Assembly (NCBI GenBank): GCA_018712345.1
Contig: DVHG01000016.1
Location: 1 to 64,000 of the forward strand
From: Candidatus Onthovicinus excrementipullorum
GTDB taxonomy: Bacteria > Bacillota > Clostridia > Oscillospirales > Acutalibacteraceae
Direction of reading: 5' to 3'
DNA: 64,000 nt
The notes under the pieces were generated by a model. It saw nothing but the letters and a program-made list of their open reading frames with translations, did not search any database and was not told the origin of the DNA. Shown piece by piece: positions 1-9,285 of this stretch (the first letter of the stretch is position 1; each line of letters opens with the position of its first letter). The translations under genes and the position numbers were made by a program.

Positions 1-237
1 GAATTCGATAATGAATATCCGGATGAAAAAATGCTTGAGCTTTCAAAGAAAATCAAAGTCATTGTTGACGATAAGTCCCGCTATACCGATTGGTCTACCC
101 GTGATGACATCAAAGCAAATTTGCAGGTGGATTTGATCCTGTTATTAGACGAATACGGCTATCCGCCAGTAACGCTGGATGATGTTTATAAAGAAGTACT
201 GGAACAGGCGGAAAACTTCAAGAAGTACGCCGGTTAA
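1..237 (+). CDS. hsdR: Type I restriction enzyme R subunit, C-terminal fragment
   Basis: The reading frame is open from base 1 and ends in a stop at 237, so only about 78 C-terminal residues are present and the 5' end lies outside the window. The segment has the conserved tail of HsdR motor subunits: a DEKMLELSKKI start, then DDIKANLQVDLILLLDEYGYPP, which is typical of the helical C-terminal domain that docks HsdR onto the methylase core. HsdR supplies ATP-driven DNA translocation and cleavage in type I restriction-modification. The methylase and specificity genes are not visible. The next genes are transposon-derived, so the locus sits at the edge of an accessory region. Family recognition is good; whether the whole system is intact cannot be judged. 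Confidence 0.8.
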   Translation, partial: EFDNEYPDEKMLELSKKIKVIVDDKSRYTDWSTRDDIKANLQVDLILLLDEYGYPPVTLDDVYKEVLEQAENFKKYAG

Positions 238-379
238 AAGCATATAAAAAATCAATCGGGTCTTAGGGCAGCGCCCTAACGAGAATCACTGTTTGCAGCC
301 GTATGGGGATACAAACAGTCTGCTCGCTAAGATGATACAGAAAAACCGGAGAAGGCAGCAATGCCCGCTCCGGTTCGTT
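238..379. other. Intergenic stretch with two short inverted repeats
   Basis: Between the hsdR end and the TnpV cassette there are two small dyads: TTAGGGC/GCCCTAA at about 263-280 and CTGTTTG/CAAACAG at about 289-320. They may act as terminators or as structures from the neighbouring mobile element. No gene is seen. Confidence 0.3.
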
Positions 380-565
380 CTATTTTACCCCGATTTTCTT
401 CGGCTTTGCCTTTGAAATTTTGATGATTAAATCATCCACGGCGTCGGTATAGCGTCCTTCCTGCCGCAGCTTGTTCTGAAACCAAATGAGATTTTGGATG
501 AGAAATCTGTGCTCATTGTCCAAAAGATAGAGATGAAATTTCTGTTCTTTCATATGTAAATCCAC
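380..565 (-). CDS. Small TnpV-associated hypothetical protein
   Basis: This 61-residue basic protein starts MDLHMKEQKFHLYLLDNEHRFL and has no recognised domain. Its start overlaps the end of the upstream TnpV-like gene by 16 bases, which indicates translational coupling. Small proteins of this kind often accompany TnpV in Firmicute mobile elements, but that link is from memory of such cassettes and the function is unknown. The real start could also be the internal methionine at residue 5. Confidence 0.5.
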   Translation of the reverse strand: MDLHMKEQKFHLYLLDNEHRFLIQNLIWFQNKLRQEGRYTDAVDDLIIKISKAKPKKIGVK

Positions 566-921
566 TCGTTGTTGACGATTTCAGCGGCTCGGTTTCGGAT
601 GCTATTCGTCTTTTGCACCCATTCCATAGGACAATCGGCTTTCAGCTTTTCCGTAACATTTGCCTGTTCGTAAAGTACGGATACAAGCAACTGAAACATC
701 CGCTCCGCCTGCTGATCTACCTCTGCCAGATGTCCGTTCAGCGTTCCGGAAGTCAGCAGATTGTAATACCGAATTTTGTGATACTGCTTCAAATATCGCC
801 GGTATCGTCGCCCCCAAACTCCGATTTCAATTTCTTTTTCGGGTGATACTTTCAGATTGGGCAGTTCATAATTGCCCTGCCGGGTGTATGTGCCGCCTGC
901 TTCTTCATAAATACTTTTCAT
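550..921 (-). CDS. tnpV: TnpV family transposon-encoded protein
   Basis: The 123-residue product begins MKSIYEEAGGTYTRQGNYELP and contains the features of TnpV proteins found in Tn4451/Tn4453-like elements: the GVWGRRYRRYLKQYH stretch, an LLTSGTLNGHLAEVD helix, and a closing EWVQKTNSIRNRAAEIVNNE. The precise role of TnpV in transposition is not established. A purine-rich AGGAGG-like ribosome site precedes the ATG. No large serine recombinase is present here, so the cassette is probably a remnant or the tail of an element that extends to the left of the window. Confidence 0.75.
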   Translation of the reverse strand: MKSIYEEAGGTYTRQGNYELPNLKVSPEKEIEIGVWGRRYRRYLKQYHKIRYYNLLTSGTLNGHLAEVDQQAERMFQLLVSVLYEQANVTEKLKADCPMEWVQKTNSIRNRAAEIVNNEWIYI

Positions 922-1015
922 CGTAAAAACCTCCTGTGTTTTTTGGTGCTTTCATTCTACAGAAGATTTTCAGGAAAAACCAATGTGCCGATTGCAGTTT
1001 TATCGGAATATACAG

Positions 1016-1047
1016 AAAAAGAGTACGAACCTTTCGATCCGTACTCT
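1016..1047 (-). terminator. Terminator-like hairpin downstream of tyrS
   Basis: GAGTACG and CGTACTC arms flank a short loop, followed on the minus strand by a run of five Ts. It lies about 90 bases after the tyrS stop and probably ends that transcript. Confidence 0.55.
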
Positions 1048-1132
1048 CATTTCTACCCTGCAATGCCGGTTTCTGTGTGTTTTTGGATACGGCCTTATGC
1101 ACACTCGGCTAAATGCAGGGCCGGTTTTATAA

Positions 1133-2356
1133 TCATCTGGTCAGTTTGTGAAATACTTTTTTCCCTTTCCGAATAATGGCCGCGCCGTCTTTAAAGTCGC
1201 TGTCGGTCAGCTTGCGGAAAGCGTCAGTCACCTTTTCATCATTGAGCGTGACGCCGCCCTGCTCGACAAGCCTGCGCGCCTCGCCTTTGGATTTGGCAAG
1301 TCCGGCCTTGACCATCGCATCAAGCAGGCCGATCGCTCCATCCGTAAAATCCTCGGCTAACAGAACCGTGGTCGGCATGTGTTCAGAAGAGGTGCCAGCT
1401 GTAAAGATCGCCTTGGCGGCTGCCTGTGCCTTTTCCGCCTCCTCCTGGCCGTGGATCAGACTGGTCACCTCGTAGGCAAGCTTTTCCTTGGCCTGGTTGA
1501 TCGCACTGCCCTCCAGCTTGGCATACTCGTTGATCTCCTCCACCGGGATAAAAGTGAGCATCTTCATACAGTTGATGACATCGGCGTCGTCCACATTGCG
1601 CCAGTACTGGTAGAACTCATAGGGGCTCGTCTTATCCGGATCCAGCCAGACAGCACCATTCTCCGTTTTGCCCATCTTTTTGCCGTCGCTCTTGAGCAGG
1701 AGCTTAAAGGTCATGCCGTAGGCATCCTTGCCATCCGCGCGGCGAATCAGCTCTACGCCACCGATGATGTTACTCCACTGATCATCGCCGCCCATCTCCA
1801 GCTTACAGCCGTACTTCCGATTGAGCACAAGAAAATCATAGCTCTGCATGAGCATATAGTTGAGCTCAAAGAAGGAGAGCCCACGCTCCAGGCGCTGCTT
1901 GTAGCACTCGGCCGCCAGCATGCGGTTGACGGAGAAATGGACGCCGATCTCACGCAGGAACTCAATATAGTTCAGGTTGAGCAGCCAATCGGCATTATCG
2001 ACCATAATAGCCTTCCCCTCGCTGAAGTCAACGAGGCGGGACATCTGCCTGCGGAAGCATTCCACGTTGTGGTTAATCGTCTCCCGTGTCATCATCTTAC
2101 GCATGTCCGATTTACCGGACGGATCGCCAATCATCCCCGTGCCGCCGCCGAAGAGGGCAATCGGCACATGCCCGGCCCGCTGAAGGTGCGCCATCACCAT
2201 GATCTGGACAAAGTGGCCCACATGCAGGCTGTCCGCCGTGGGATCAAAGCCGATGTAAAACTTGACCTTTTCCTCTTCCAGCATTTTGCGGACCTTTTCC
2301 TCGTCTGTGACCTGGGCGATTAAACCGCGCGCGGTCAGCTCGTCATAGACACTCAT
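1133..2356 (-). CDS. tyrS: Tyrosyl-tRNA synthetase
   Basis: TyrS charges tRNA-Tyr with tyrosine in the cytoplasm. The 407-residue protein has the class I signature (HVGH at about residue 48, the HIGH motif) and KKMGKT as the KMSKS loop, followed by an S4-like RNA-binding domain at the C-terminus ending in [11 protein letters not shown]. The chosen start, [11 protein letters not shown], matches the normal family N-terminus and is preceded by AAAGGGGAATG; the longer frame upstream runs through the T-box leader and is rejected. The gene is monocistronic and regulated by the tyrosine T-box just upstream. Confidence 0.96.
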   Translation of the reverse strand: MSVYDELTARGLIAQVTDEEKVRKMLEEEKVKFYIGFDPTADSLHVGHFVQIMVMAHLQRAGHVPIALFGGGTGMIGDPSGKSDMRKMMTRETINHNVECFRRQMSRLVDFSEGKAIMVDNADWLLNLNYIEFLREIGVHFSVNRMLAAECYKQRLERGLSFFELNYMLMQSYDFLVLNRKYGCKLEMGGDDQWSNIIGGVELIRRADGKDAYGMTFKLLLKSDGKKMGKTENGAVWLDPDKTSPYEFYQYWRNVDDADVINCMKMLTFIPVEEINEYAKLEGSAINQAKEKLAYEVTSLIHGQEEAEKAQAAAKAIFTAGTSSEHMPTTVLLAEDFTDGAIGLLDAMVKAGLAKSKGEARRLVEQGGVTLNDEKVTDAFRKLTDSDFKDGAAIIRKGKKVFHKLTR

Positions 2357-2397
2357 CTGACATTCCCCTTTCAAAAAATTGGAAGTTTTTCGGGGGA

Positions 2398-2665
2398 CAA
2401 AAAACGCCCCCTGCCTGTGCAGAGGGCGGAAAAACCGCGGTACCACCTCTATTCACCGCACTCTCACGAGTACGGCCTTAAAGGGTACGAAATCATACCC
2501 CGTCCCTGTAACGGGAGGAACCCGGCGCAGCCTACTGACAAATCGCGTTCAGCTGTGCAGCTCAAGGATGTATTTCACGCCGGCGCTCGTACCGCTTTCC
2601 ACCGACCAGCGGCTCTCTGTGACTAAAACCGGCGTTACTTCTTCCTGTCTCAGCAGATAAGGGCA
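2398..2665 (-). promoter_or_regulatory. T-box leader of tyrS (tyrosine specifier)
   Basis: The invariant T-box bulge sequence GGTGGTACCGCGG is read on the minus strand at 2435-2447. Upstream lies a long stem-I region, and downstream a GC-rich hairpin with a T run (2398-2429) serves as the terminator that competes with the antiterminator. The proposed specifier codon is TAC, at 2570-2572 on the minus strand, followed by A as usual; this fits tyrosine and the gene controlled. Uncharged tRNA-Tyr binding would allow transcription into tyrS. The T-box identity is certain; the specifier position is inferred. Confidence 0.93.
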
Positions 2666-2673
2666 TTATAACT

Positions 2674-4362
2674 TTAAAAATCCTGTTTGTCAATAGCCTG
2701 TGCCGATTTTATCATTTCCTCGGCATTGTCAAGCTGGAGCCTGGTGATTTGGTCGCCGCCGGTAATGCGTGCGAGCTCATGCTTGCGGCCTTCAAAGTCG
2801 AGCGGGATGACTTTTGTATAGGTACGCTGGCCGTCCGACCGCTTTTCAATCAGCAGGTGTGCATCCCCCATTGCCGCGATAGGTGCCAGATGTGTCACAC
2901 AAATCACCTGATGCCCGCGTGCGACCCGGCGCATCATCCGGCCAATCTTCTGTGCGGCACGCCCGCTGACACCGGTGTCGATCTCATCAAAAATGAGCGT
3001 TGGTACGTCATCCTGAGCGGAGAGCACATTCTTAAGCGCGAGCATGATCCGGGACAGCTCACCTCCGGAAGCAATCTTTGACAGCGGACGCGGCGGCTCA
3101 CCGGGGTTGGCGGAAATATAGAATTCCATCGTCTCCGCCCCGTTGGAGCCAGCGGGCGTCTCCGTACGGTGGACGACAAAGCGCGTATTGGGCATATCAA
3201 GCTGTGTCAGGCTCTCCTGTACCTGTTCACTCAATTGATCGGCGGCTGCCGTCCGGCTCTGCGTCAGTTGGACTGCGGCGGCGAGCACCTGCTCCCGGGC
3301 CCCCACCAAAAGTGAAGCGAGCTCCTGAGCCCGCTCATCCGAGCTGACGATATTTTCCAGTTCCGCCCGGGAACGTTCCAGATGGGCCAGCATTTCCTCC
3401 TCCGTATCGCCATACTTCAGGGACAGGCGGTACAGCTCATCCAGGCGTGCTTCAATGCCCTCAAGCTCATCCGCACCGGAATCGGCGTTCTCAAGGCCGC
3501 TGTGGATCTCTCCGGCGTACTCTTCCAGCAGATAGGAAAGCTCCTCCAGCTTTTGTGCAAGGGCGTTATATGCCTGATAATAGGGCGCTGCCCCCGTGAG
3601 CGCCTGAGCGGCACGCAACAGGAGATCCCGTGCACCAAAGCCCTCCTCCCCATCGCCGCTGAGCGCAGCATAGGCCTGCCGGGCCGCCTCCGTCACCTTT
3701 TGGGCGTTCTGAGCCAGTTTGCGGCGCTCTTCAAGGCGGTCGCGCTCACCGGGGACAATCCCTGCCTCTTCCAGCTCTTTGATCTGATATTCAAGCAGTT
3801 CCGTACGCCGCTGCTTTTCCTGCTCGTCCATTTTCAACCGTGAGAGCTCGCGCCGAATGGTGCAGTAATTGCGGTAGGCAGCGCGGTATTGGTCCAGAAT
3901 ATCGCTGTTTTGGGCATAGGCATCAATAAAACGGATATGCTTTTCCGAATCGAGCAGAGACTGGCTGTCATGCTGCCCGTGGATGTTGATCAGATCCCCG
4001 GCGATATCCCGCAGGACAGACACCGTCACCGGACGGCCGTTGATATGGCACTTATTTTTTCCCTCAGAGCTGATGACACGGCTGATAATCAGCTCGGACT
4101 CCTCGGCCTCTATCCCATATTCCTCAAGCCGTGCAGAGACTCCGGATGGAATGCGGTCAAAAACCGCCGTCACACTCGCGCGTTCCGCACCGTGCCGAAT
4201 CAGTTCGCGGGAGGTACGCTCCCCGAGAATGGCGTTGATCGAATCAATGACAATGGATTTACCGGCTCCGGTCTCACCCGTCATTACATTAAAGCCGGCG
4301 GAAAAGTCTATGTCCGTATGTTCAATCACCGCGATATTGTCGATCACTAAATTTACAAGCAT
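2674..4362 (-). CDS. recN: DNA repair protein RecN
   Basis: RecN is an SMC-like ATPase acting in recombinational repair of double-strand breaks. The 562-residue protein has a Walker A motif GETGAGKS at residues 29-36, a long central coiled coil, and a C-terminal ABC signature with Walker B in the form LIFDEIDTGVSG. The ATG at 4362 is preferred over an in-frame GTG at 4374 because AGGTGAG lies correctly before it. It is the last gene of the operon asp23-nusB-...-nadK-argR-recN; argR stops nine bases upstream. The argR-recN adjacency is common in Clostridia. Confidence 0.95.
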   Translation of the reverse strand: MLVNLVIDNIAVIEHTDIDFSAGFNVMTGETGAGKSIVIDSINAILGERTSRELIRHGAERASVTAVFDRIPSGVSARLEEYGIEAEESELIISRVISSEGKNKCHINGRPVTVSVLRDIAGDLINIHGQHDSQSLLDSEKHIRFIDAYAQNSDILDQYRAAYRNYCTIRRELSRLKMDEQEKQRRTELLEYQIKELEEAGIVPGERDRLEERRKLAQNAQKVTEAARQAYAALSGDGEEGFGARDLLLRAAQALTGAAPYYQAYNALAQKLEELSYLLEEYAGEIHSGLENADSGADELEGIEARLDELYRLSLKYGDTEEEMLAHLERSRAELENIVSSDERAQELASLLVGAREQVLAAAVQLTQSRTAAADQLSEQVQESLTQLDMPNTRFVVHRTETPAGSNGAETMEFYISANPGEPPRPLSKIASGGELSRIMLALKNVLSAQDDVPTLIFDEIDTGVSGRAAQKIGRMMRRVARGHQVICVTHLAPIAAMGDAHLLIEKRSDGQRTYTKVIPLDFEGRKHELARITGGDQITRLQLDNAEEMIKSAQAIDKQDF

Positions 4363-4370
4363 GCTGAACC

Positions 4371-4826
4371 TCACCTGCCGGATATGAGCTGATTGATCGT
4401 CCGCTTCATCTCGCCGGCATCCTTTTCCGTCCGGCAGAGGACAAAGATTGTATCGTCCCCCGCGAGAGAGCCGACGATCCCGTCGATCCGCAGCGCATCG
4501 ATCGCCGCGCAGGCTGCCTGCGCCATGCCGGTGTCGCAGCGGATTACACAGATATTCCCCGCAAAATCGATTGATCTGACGGCGTGACGAATAATGTCAT
4601 AATACTTTTCCGTCACGTCGGAGGACTTGTTTTGGGTGGTACAGTAGCGGTAGATGCCGTTTTCATCCGTTGCCTTGACAATTTTGAGATCTTTGATATC
4701 CCGGGAAATTGTAGCCTGTGTGACCTCATAACCGCTTTCGCGCAGCAGCATCTGGAGCTCTTCCTGAGTAGTGACCGGATATTTCCGGATCAATTCCAGG
4801 ATCGCCGCCTGTCTGTTTCTCTTCAT
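4371..4826 (-). CDS. argR: Arginine repressor ArgR
   Basis: ArgR is an arginine-sensing hexameric repressor/activator of arginine metabolism. The 151-residue length is standard. The N-terminal winged helix (about 1-70) includes the family motif for recognition of ARG boxes, TQATISRDIKDLKI. The C-terminal oligomerisation and arginine-binding domain includes GSLAGDDTIFVLC. The gene is one base from nadK and nine bases from recN. Its role in this operon is probably positional rather than functional. Confidence 0.95.
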   Translation of the reverse strand: MKRNRQAAILELIRKYPVTTQEELQMLLRESGYEVTQATISRDIKDLKIVKATDENGIYRYCTTQNKSSDVTEKYYDIIRHAVRSIDFAGNICVIRCDTGMAQAACAAIDALRIDGIVGSLAGDDTIFVLCRTEKDAGEMKRTINQLISGR

Positions 4827-4827
4827 A

Positions 4828-5688
4828 TCATGCCCTCCGCTGTGCCAGTTTGGTATTTAGAATATCGATAAAGGTATCGGACTTGATCCGGATAAATTCC
4901 GCATACTGTCCACTCCTGCCGATTTTTACACGGCTTGCCGCCGGGATCTCGCAGCCGTCCTCCCCATCGCAGGAGAGGAAGAGGCGATCCCCTCGCCGGC
5001 GCTCTGAGAGAATTTCAATCTCCGTATCCGGGGCAAAGACAATGGACCGCGCAAAGAGCGAGTGCGTACAGATCGGTGTGAGGATAATGCTGTTGATCTG
5101 CGGGTCCATAACGGGCCCCCCGGCAGAGAGCGAATAGGCCGTGGAACCCGTGGGAGTCGCCACAATAATCCCATCCGCCAGATAGTCATTGGCCCTGCGA
5201 CCGTTGATATTCACGGTAAACTCAATCATCTGAAACTGCTGCCCGCGGGAGACAACCGCATCATTGATGCAGGAAAAATGACGTACCGGAGCCCCCGTAT
5301 CGTCCACGATGTCCACATCCAGCATCATCCGCCGGTCCTTGGTATAGGAGCCGTCCATCAGCCGGCTCAGGAGAGAGAGCTCATGCCTTTCAAGCCCCGC
5401 CATAAAGCCGAGACGGCCGGCATTAATGCCGAGCACCGGCTTGTGAAAGGAGGCGGCGCGCTTGGCCGTGTGCAGGATCGTCCCATCCCCGCCGATGGAG
5501 ATAACAATATCGCTGCCCGCAAAAAACTGCTCCGCATCACTGGCGACGGCATGGGTGGAACGGAAGGTCTCCCACTGATCGGGTGCCACCGTATAAGAGC
5601 ATCCAAGACGGTCCAGTTGGCGGCAGACATCGAGCGTGACGCCATAGGCGTTTTCTTTTTTAAGATTGGGTGCCAATGCGATCATCAT
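4828..5688 (-). CDS. nadK: NAD kinase
   Basis: NadK phosphorylates NAD to NADP using ATP or polyphosphate. The sequence shows the diagnostic GGDGTILHTAK loop, NDAVVSRG, and TPTGSTAYSLSAGG, all in normal order, with a length near 286 residues. The start was placed at the first of two tandem ATGs (5688), because GGTGAG sits five to six bases before it; an upstream ATG at 5703 would add five residues. The gene overlaps the end of tlyA, so the two are translationally coupled. Confidence 0.94.
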   Translation of the reverse strand: MMIALAPNLKKENAYGVTLDVCRQLDRLGCSYTVAPDQWETFRSTHAVASDAEQFFAGSDIVISIGGDGTILHTAKRAASFHKPVLGINAGRLGFMAGLERHELSLLSRLMDGSYTKDRRMMLDVDIVDDTGAPVRHFSCINDAVVSRGQQFQMIEFTVNINGRRANDYLADGIIVATPTGSTAYSLSAGGPVMDPQINSIILTPICTHSLFARSIVFAPDTEIEILSERRRGDRLFLSCDGEDGCEIPAASRVKIGRSGQYAEFIRIKSDTFIDILNTKLAQRRA

Positions 5689-6508
5689 TTTTCTCACCGC
5701 CATCTAAAGTATCATGCGAGGTGTCCACCAGAGCGCCGACCGATACCGCTGTGCGATCCTGCGCGCCCTCTGAAGTTTTTCGCAGATGGATCAGGTATTC
5801 AATGTTCCCCTTGGGGCCCTTGACCGGAGAAAAATCGAGTCCGAGGATATCAAATCCATTTTCCAAGGCGAGCGCCTTGACTTTTTCAATCACTTCACAG
5901 TGGACCTTTTTATCCCGGACAACGCCGTTCTTACCGACCTTTTCCCGCCCCGCCTCAAACTGCGGCTTGATCAGGCATACGGCCTCCCCCGTCCCGCTGA
6001 GCAGTTCCCGGAGCACCGGGAGAATTAGCGAGAGAGAGATAAAAGAGACATCGACGCTTGAAAAATCCACCGCGTCCGGCACCTGCTCCCGGGTGACATA
6101 GCGAAAATTGGTCCGCTCCAGATTGACCACGCGGCTGTCGCTGCGCAGCTTCCATGCGAGCTGACCGTAACCGACATCAATCGAATAGACCTTTGCGGCG
6201 CCATTCTGGAGCATGCAGTCGGTAAATCCGCCCGTGGAGGCCCCAACATCCATGCAGATCTTCCCTTCCAGGCGGATCGGGAAAACCTGCATCGCCTTTT
6301 CCAGCTTCAGTCCGCCGCGGCTGACATAAGGAAGCGATTTTGCGCGCAGCTCCACGACGTCGTCCGGGCGAACTGCCTGCCCCGCCTTCGTCGCCTTCTG
6401 ACCGTTAAGGTAGATATCCCCGGCCATTATGTATGCCTGCGCCCGCTCGCGGCTCTCCGCAAGCCCCCGCTCAAACACGGCCACATCAAGTCTCTTTTTC
6501 TCCGTCAA
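5660..6508 (-). CDS. tlyA: TlyA family rRNA 2'-O-methyltransferase (S4/FtsJ)
   Basis: The protein has an N-terminal S4 RNA-binding domain (RLDVAVFERGLAESRERAQ) and an FtsJ-type Rossmann methyltransferase domain with the SAM-binding motif DVGASTGGFTDCML. The family includes TlyA, which methylates ribosomal RNA and can act as a hemolysin-like protein. The start is taken as TTG at 6508, nine codons inside the longest frame, because GGGAG lies eight bases upstream and the protein then begins like its relatives (TEKKRLDVAVF). It overlaps the end of dxs by 23 bases. The dxs-tlyA-nadK-argR-recN order is conserved in Firmicutes. Confidence 0.93.
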   Translation of the reverse strand: MTEKKRLDVAVFERGLAESRERAQAYIMAGDIYLNGQKATKAGQAVRPDDVVELRAKSLPYVSRGGLKLEKAMQVFPIRLEGKICMDVGASTGGFTDCMLQNGAAKVYSIDVGYGQLAWKLRSDSRVVNLERTNFRYVTREQVPDAVDFSSVDVSFISLSLILPVLRELLSGTGEAVCLIKPQFEAGREKVGKNGVVRDKKVHCEVIEKVKALALENGFDILGLDFSPVKGPKGNIEYLIHLRKTSEGAQDRTAVSVGALVDTSHDTLDGGEKNDDRIGTQS

Positions 6509-8372
6509 GTGATACACTCCCAAGTATTTTTTCAATCATCCGCTTTTTATCCAGTCCGTATTTGGCCAGCTGGGAGGCGACCGTCGCCTGTTCCACAAAG
6601 GTGTCATTCACAGCGGTGATATCATAGCCGCCCCGATATCCGGCGGACAGCAGCATCGCGGCGACATGCTCCGCCACGCCGCCTGTACGGATCCCCTCTT
6701 CAAAGAAGAAAATCTTTTCCGCCCCGGACAGCCTTTCGATGACCTCACCGCTGATCGGCTTGATCTGATTGAGCTTCAGGACACGGGCGGTAATCCCGTG
6801 CTCCTCCCGCAGCTCATTGACCGCTGCACAGCAGTCGGCAAAGATGCGGCCGTATGTCGCCAGGACGATCGGCGCATCGTGTGGGCCGTACTCGGCATAA
6901 GGCCCGAAGGTGGAGGTAAAATCCTCCGGGAGTTCCCGCTCCGCCCCGCGCGGATAGCGGATGGCCACCACGCCCTCCTCATTGTAGAGGGCATTGCACA
7001 GTGCGTGCCTGAGCTCCGTATAGCTGGCGGGGGAATAGACCGTAATCCGCGGGATCGTGTTGAGCATCGGGACATCAAAAAGCCCCTGATGCGTCTCGCC
7101 GTCGTTTCCGACGAAGCCCGCACGGTCAATGGCGATGACCATTTTTTTGTTCTGCAGTGCGCCGTCGTGAATCAGCTCATCATACGCACGCTGTAGAAAG
7201 GTGGAGTAGACGGCAAAAACAGGCAGCATCCCGTTGCGTGTCAGACCTGCTGAAAAGGTGATGGCATGCTCCTCCGCGATCCCGACATCAAAGAAACGCT
7301 TGGGGAATCGCTCGCTGAACTGTTTGAGTCCCGTGCCCAGCGCCATGGCAGCCGTAATAGCCACGATATTTTCATCCTCCTGCGCAAATCCGCACAGGAA
7401 TTCGCCAAATTTATCGGAAAAATTATCCCCGGAGCAGATCGGCTCGCCCGTATTGATATCGAACCGGGCGACACCGTGGTACTGGCTCGGATCCCGCTCC
7501 GCAAAATCATACCCCTTTCCCTTGACGGTATTGACATGCAGGAGAACGGGCCGTCCGCTCATTTTGGCGCTCTCCAGCGCACCGCAGAGCGTATCAAAAT
7601 TGTGGCCGTCAATCGGCCCCATATACCGGAATCCGATATCCTCAAACAGTGTACTGCCATAGATCATCCGCTTGACCGAGGATTTGATGCGGAACAGGAA
7701 GTTGGAGAGCCGGTGCCCGATCAGCGGAATCTTGTTGAGCCCCTTTTCCAGCGCCGCCTTCAGGCGGAAGTAACTCGGCTTAGTGCGGATCCGTGTCAGA
7801 TAGCGCGCCATGGAGCCCACGTTTTTGGAAATGGACATCTCATTATCGTTGAGGATGACGATCAGATTGTCCCGTGAGCGGCCGGCGTTGTTGAGCGCCT
7901 CATAGGCAAGGCCGCCCGTCAGCGCCCCGTCCCCGATCACCGCGATGACATAGTTTTTGTCCCCGCGCAGCGTTTTGGCGCTCGACAGGCCGAAGGCCGA
8001 GGAGATCGAGGTGCTGCTGTGGCCGGTATAGAACAGATCGTGCCTGCTCTCGCTGGGCCTGGAAAAGCCGGAAAGGCCGTCCTCCGTGCGCAGGGAAGAG
8101 AATTTATCATACCTGCCGGTCAGTAGCTTGTGCGTGTAAACCTGATGACCGACGTCCCAGACGATCTCATCCCGCGGGGAGTCAAAGACGCGGTGGAGCG
8201 CGATCGTCAACTCGACCACGCCGAGATTGGAGGCCAGGTGGCCGCCCGTGTTGGAGACGGTCTCAATCAACACGCTTCTGATCTCCCGCGCCAGATCCGG
8301 CAGCTGCTTATAGGGAATCTCCTTGACGTCGTCCGGCGATTTAATATGATTAAGATATTTCACTTCATTCAT
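6486..8372 (-). CDS. dxs: 1-deoxy-D-xylulose-5-phosphate synthase
   Basis: Dxs condenses pyruvate and glyceraldehyde-3-phosphate to open the MEP isoprenoid pathway, using thiamine diphosphate. The 628-residue protein contains the ThDP/Mg motif GDGALTGGLAYEALNNAG, the transketolase region GFVGNDGETHQGLFD, and the C-terminal transketolase domain. The ATG at 8372 follows GGGAGGGC at good spacing; the extra upstream frame overlaps the prenyl synthase gene and is rejected. It sits next to the polyprenyl synthase, so two isoprenoid steps are encoded together. Confidence 0.96.
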   Translation of the reverse strand: MNEVKYLNHIKSPDDVKEIPYKQLPDLAREIRSVLIETVSNTGGHLASNLGVVELTIALHRVFDSPRDEIVWDVGHQVYTHKLLTGRYDKFSSLRTEDGLSGFSRPSESRHDLFYTGHSSTSISSAFGLSSAKTLRGDKNYVIAVIGDGALTGGLAYEALNNAGRSRDNLIVILNDNEMSISKNVGSMARYLTRIRTKPSYFRLKAALEKGLNKIPLIGHRLSNFLFRIKSSVKRMIYGSTLFEDIGFRYMGPIDGHNFDTLCGALESAKMSGRPVLLHVNTVKGKGYDFAERDPSQYHGVARFDINTGEPICSGDNFSDKFGEFLCGFAQEDENIVAITAAMALGTGLKQFSERFPKRFFDVGIAEEHAITFSAGLTRNGMLPVFAVYSTFLQRAYDELIHDGALQNKKMVIAIDRAGFVGNDGETHQGLFDVPMLNTIPRITVYSPASYTELRHALCNALYNEEGVVAIRYPRGAERELPEDFTSTFGPYAEYGPHDAPIVLATYGRIFADCCAAVNELREEHGITARVLKLNQIKPISGEVIERLSGAEKIFFFEEGIRTGGVAEHVAAMLLSAGYRGGYDITAVNDTFVEQATVASQLAKYGLDKKRMIEKILGSVSLDGEKET

Positions 8373-8388
8373 ATTTTGCCCTCCCGGA

Positions 8389-9285
8389 TCAATTTTTGCG
8401 TGTGGCCAGGTTTTCCGCCAGTTCGGCCAGATATTCAGTGCCGCCCTCAAAGTGCGCGAGCGCGCGGACGGCATTATCCGTCAGGCGGCGCACTGCGTCG
8501 CGGCAGGCGTCCAGACCAAGCAGGGAGACATAGGTGGATTTTTTATTTTCGGCATCGCTGCCCACGGGTTTGCCGAGCTCCTCGGTGCTCCCGGTGACGT
8601 CCAAAATATCGTCTACGATCTGGAACGCGAGCCCCAGCGCAGCGGCATAGGAGCCGGCGGCATCCAGCTTCTCCCGCGGGGCGCCGGCAATTACACAGCC
8701 CATGCGGCAGGCAGCGTCAATCAGCGCCCCGGTCTTCAGGCGGTCCATGGTGCGCAGGGTCTCAATATCGATCGTCTTCCCCTCCGACATCAGGTCAATC
8801 ACCTGGCCGCCGATCATTCCGTTGACCCCGGAGTTGGATGCGAGCAGGGCCGCCGCAGTGATTGCACTGCGCGGGGAGATACACTTGGGATCATATTCCC
8901 GCAGCATTACCTCAAAGGCGAGTGTCAGCAGGCCGTCCCCCGCCAGCAGCGCCGTGTCCTCGCCAAACTCGATATGGCAGGAGGGTTTCCCGCGGCGCAT
9001 ATCGTCATTATCCATGCAGGGAAGATCATCGTGAATGAGGGAGTAGGTGTGGATCATCTCCACCGCGCACGCAAAGGGCAGTGCAGCCCGGACCTCAAGC
9101 CCGCACAGGCGTGCAAACTCCAGCGTGAGGATCGGACGTACCCGCTTCCCCCCGTTGGCAGCACTGTAGCGCATCGCCTCCATCACACGCCCCTGAAGGC
9201 ATTCCGCTCCGGGGATCAGGCGGTCCAGTTCCCGCTCGATCAGGCCGATATATTCGTCTGTCCGTTCCGCATACAGCTGTGTCAT
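8389..9285 (-). CDS. ispA: Polyprenyl (farnesyl/geranyl) diphosphate synthase
   Basis: This 298-residue all-alpha isoprenyl synthase has both aspartate-rich Mg-binding motifs: DDLPCMDNDD (first, with the insert typical of bacterial FPP synthases) and VDDILD (second). It chain-elongates IPP/DMAPP to farnesyl-PP, the precursor for undecaprenyl and quinone-type lipids. The start overlaps the end of xseB by four bases. Chain length is inferred from the family and the location between xseB and dxs, which is the usual place for ispA in Firmicutes. Confidence 0.93.
   Translation of the reverse strand: MTQLYAERTDEYIGLIERELDRLIPGAECLQGRVMEAMRYSAANGGKRVRPILTLEFARLCGLEVRAALPFACAVEMIHTYSLIHDDLPCMDNDDMRRGKPSCHIEFGEDTALLAGDGLLTLAFEVMLREYDPKCISPRSAITAAALLASNSGVNGMIGGQVIDLMSEGKTIDIETLRTMDRLKTGALIDAACRMGCVIAGAPREKLDAAGSYAAALGLAFQIVDDILDVTGSTEELGKPVGSDAENKKSTYVSLLGLDACRDAVRRLTDNAVRALAHFEGGTEYLAELAENLATRKN

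Noticed and set aside
1379..2323. Long plus-strand open frame (314 codons) opposite tyrS
   Set aside because: It is antisense to a clear TyrS gene, with no ribosome site and no recognisable family; typical shadow in GC-rich DNA.
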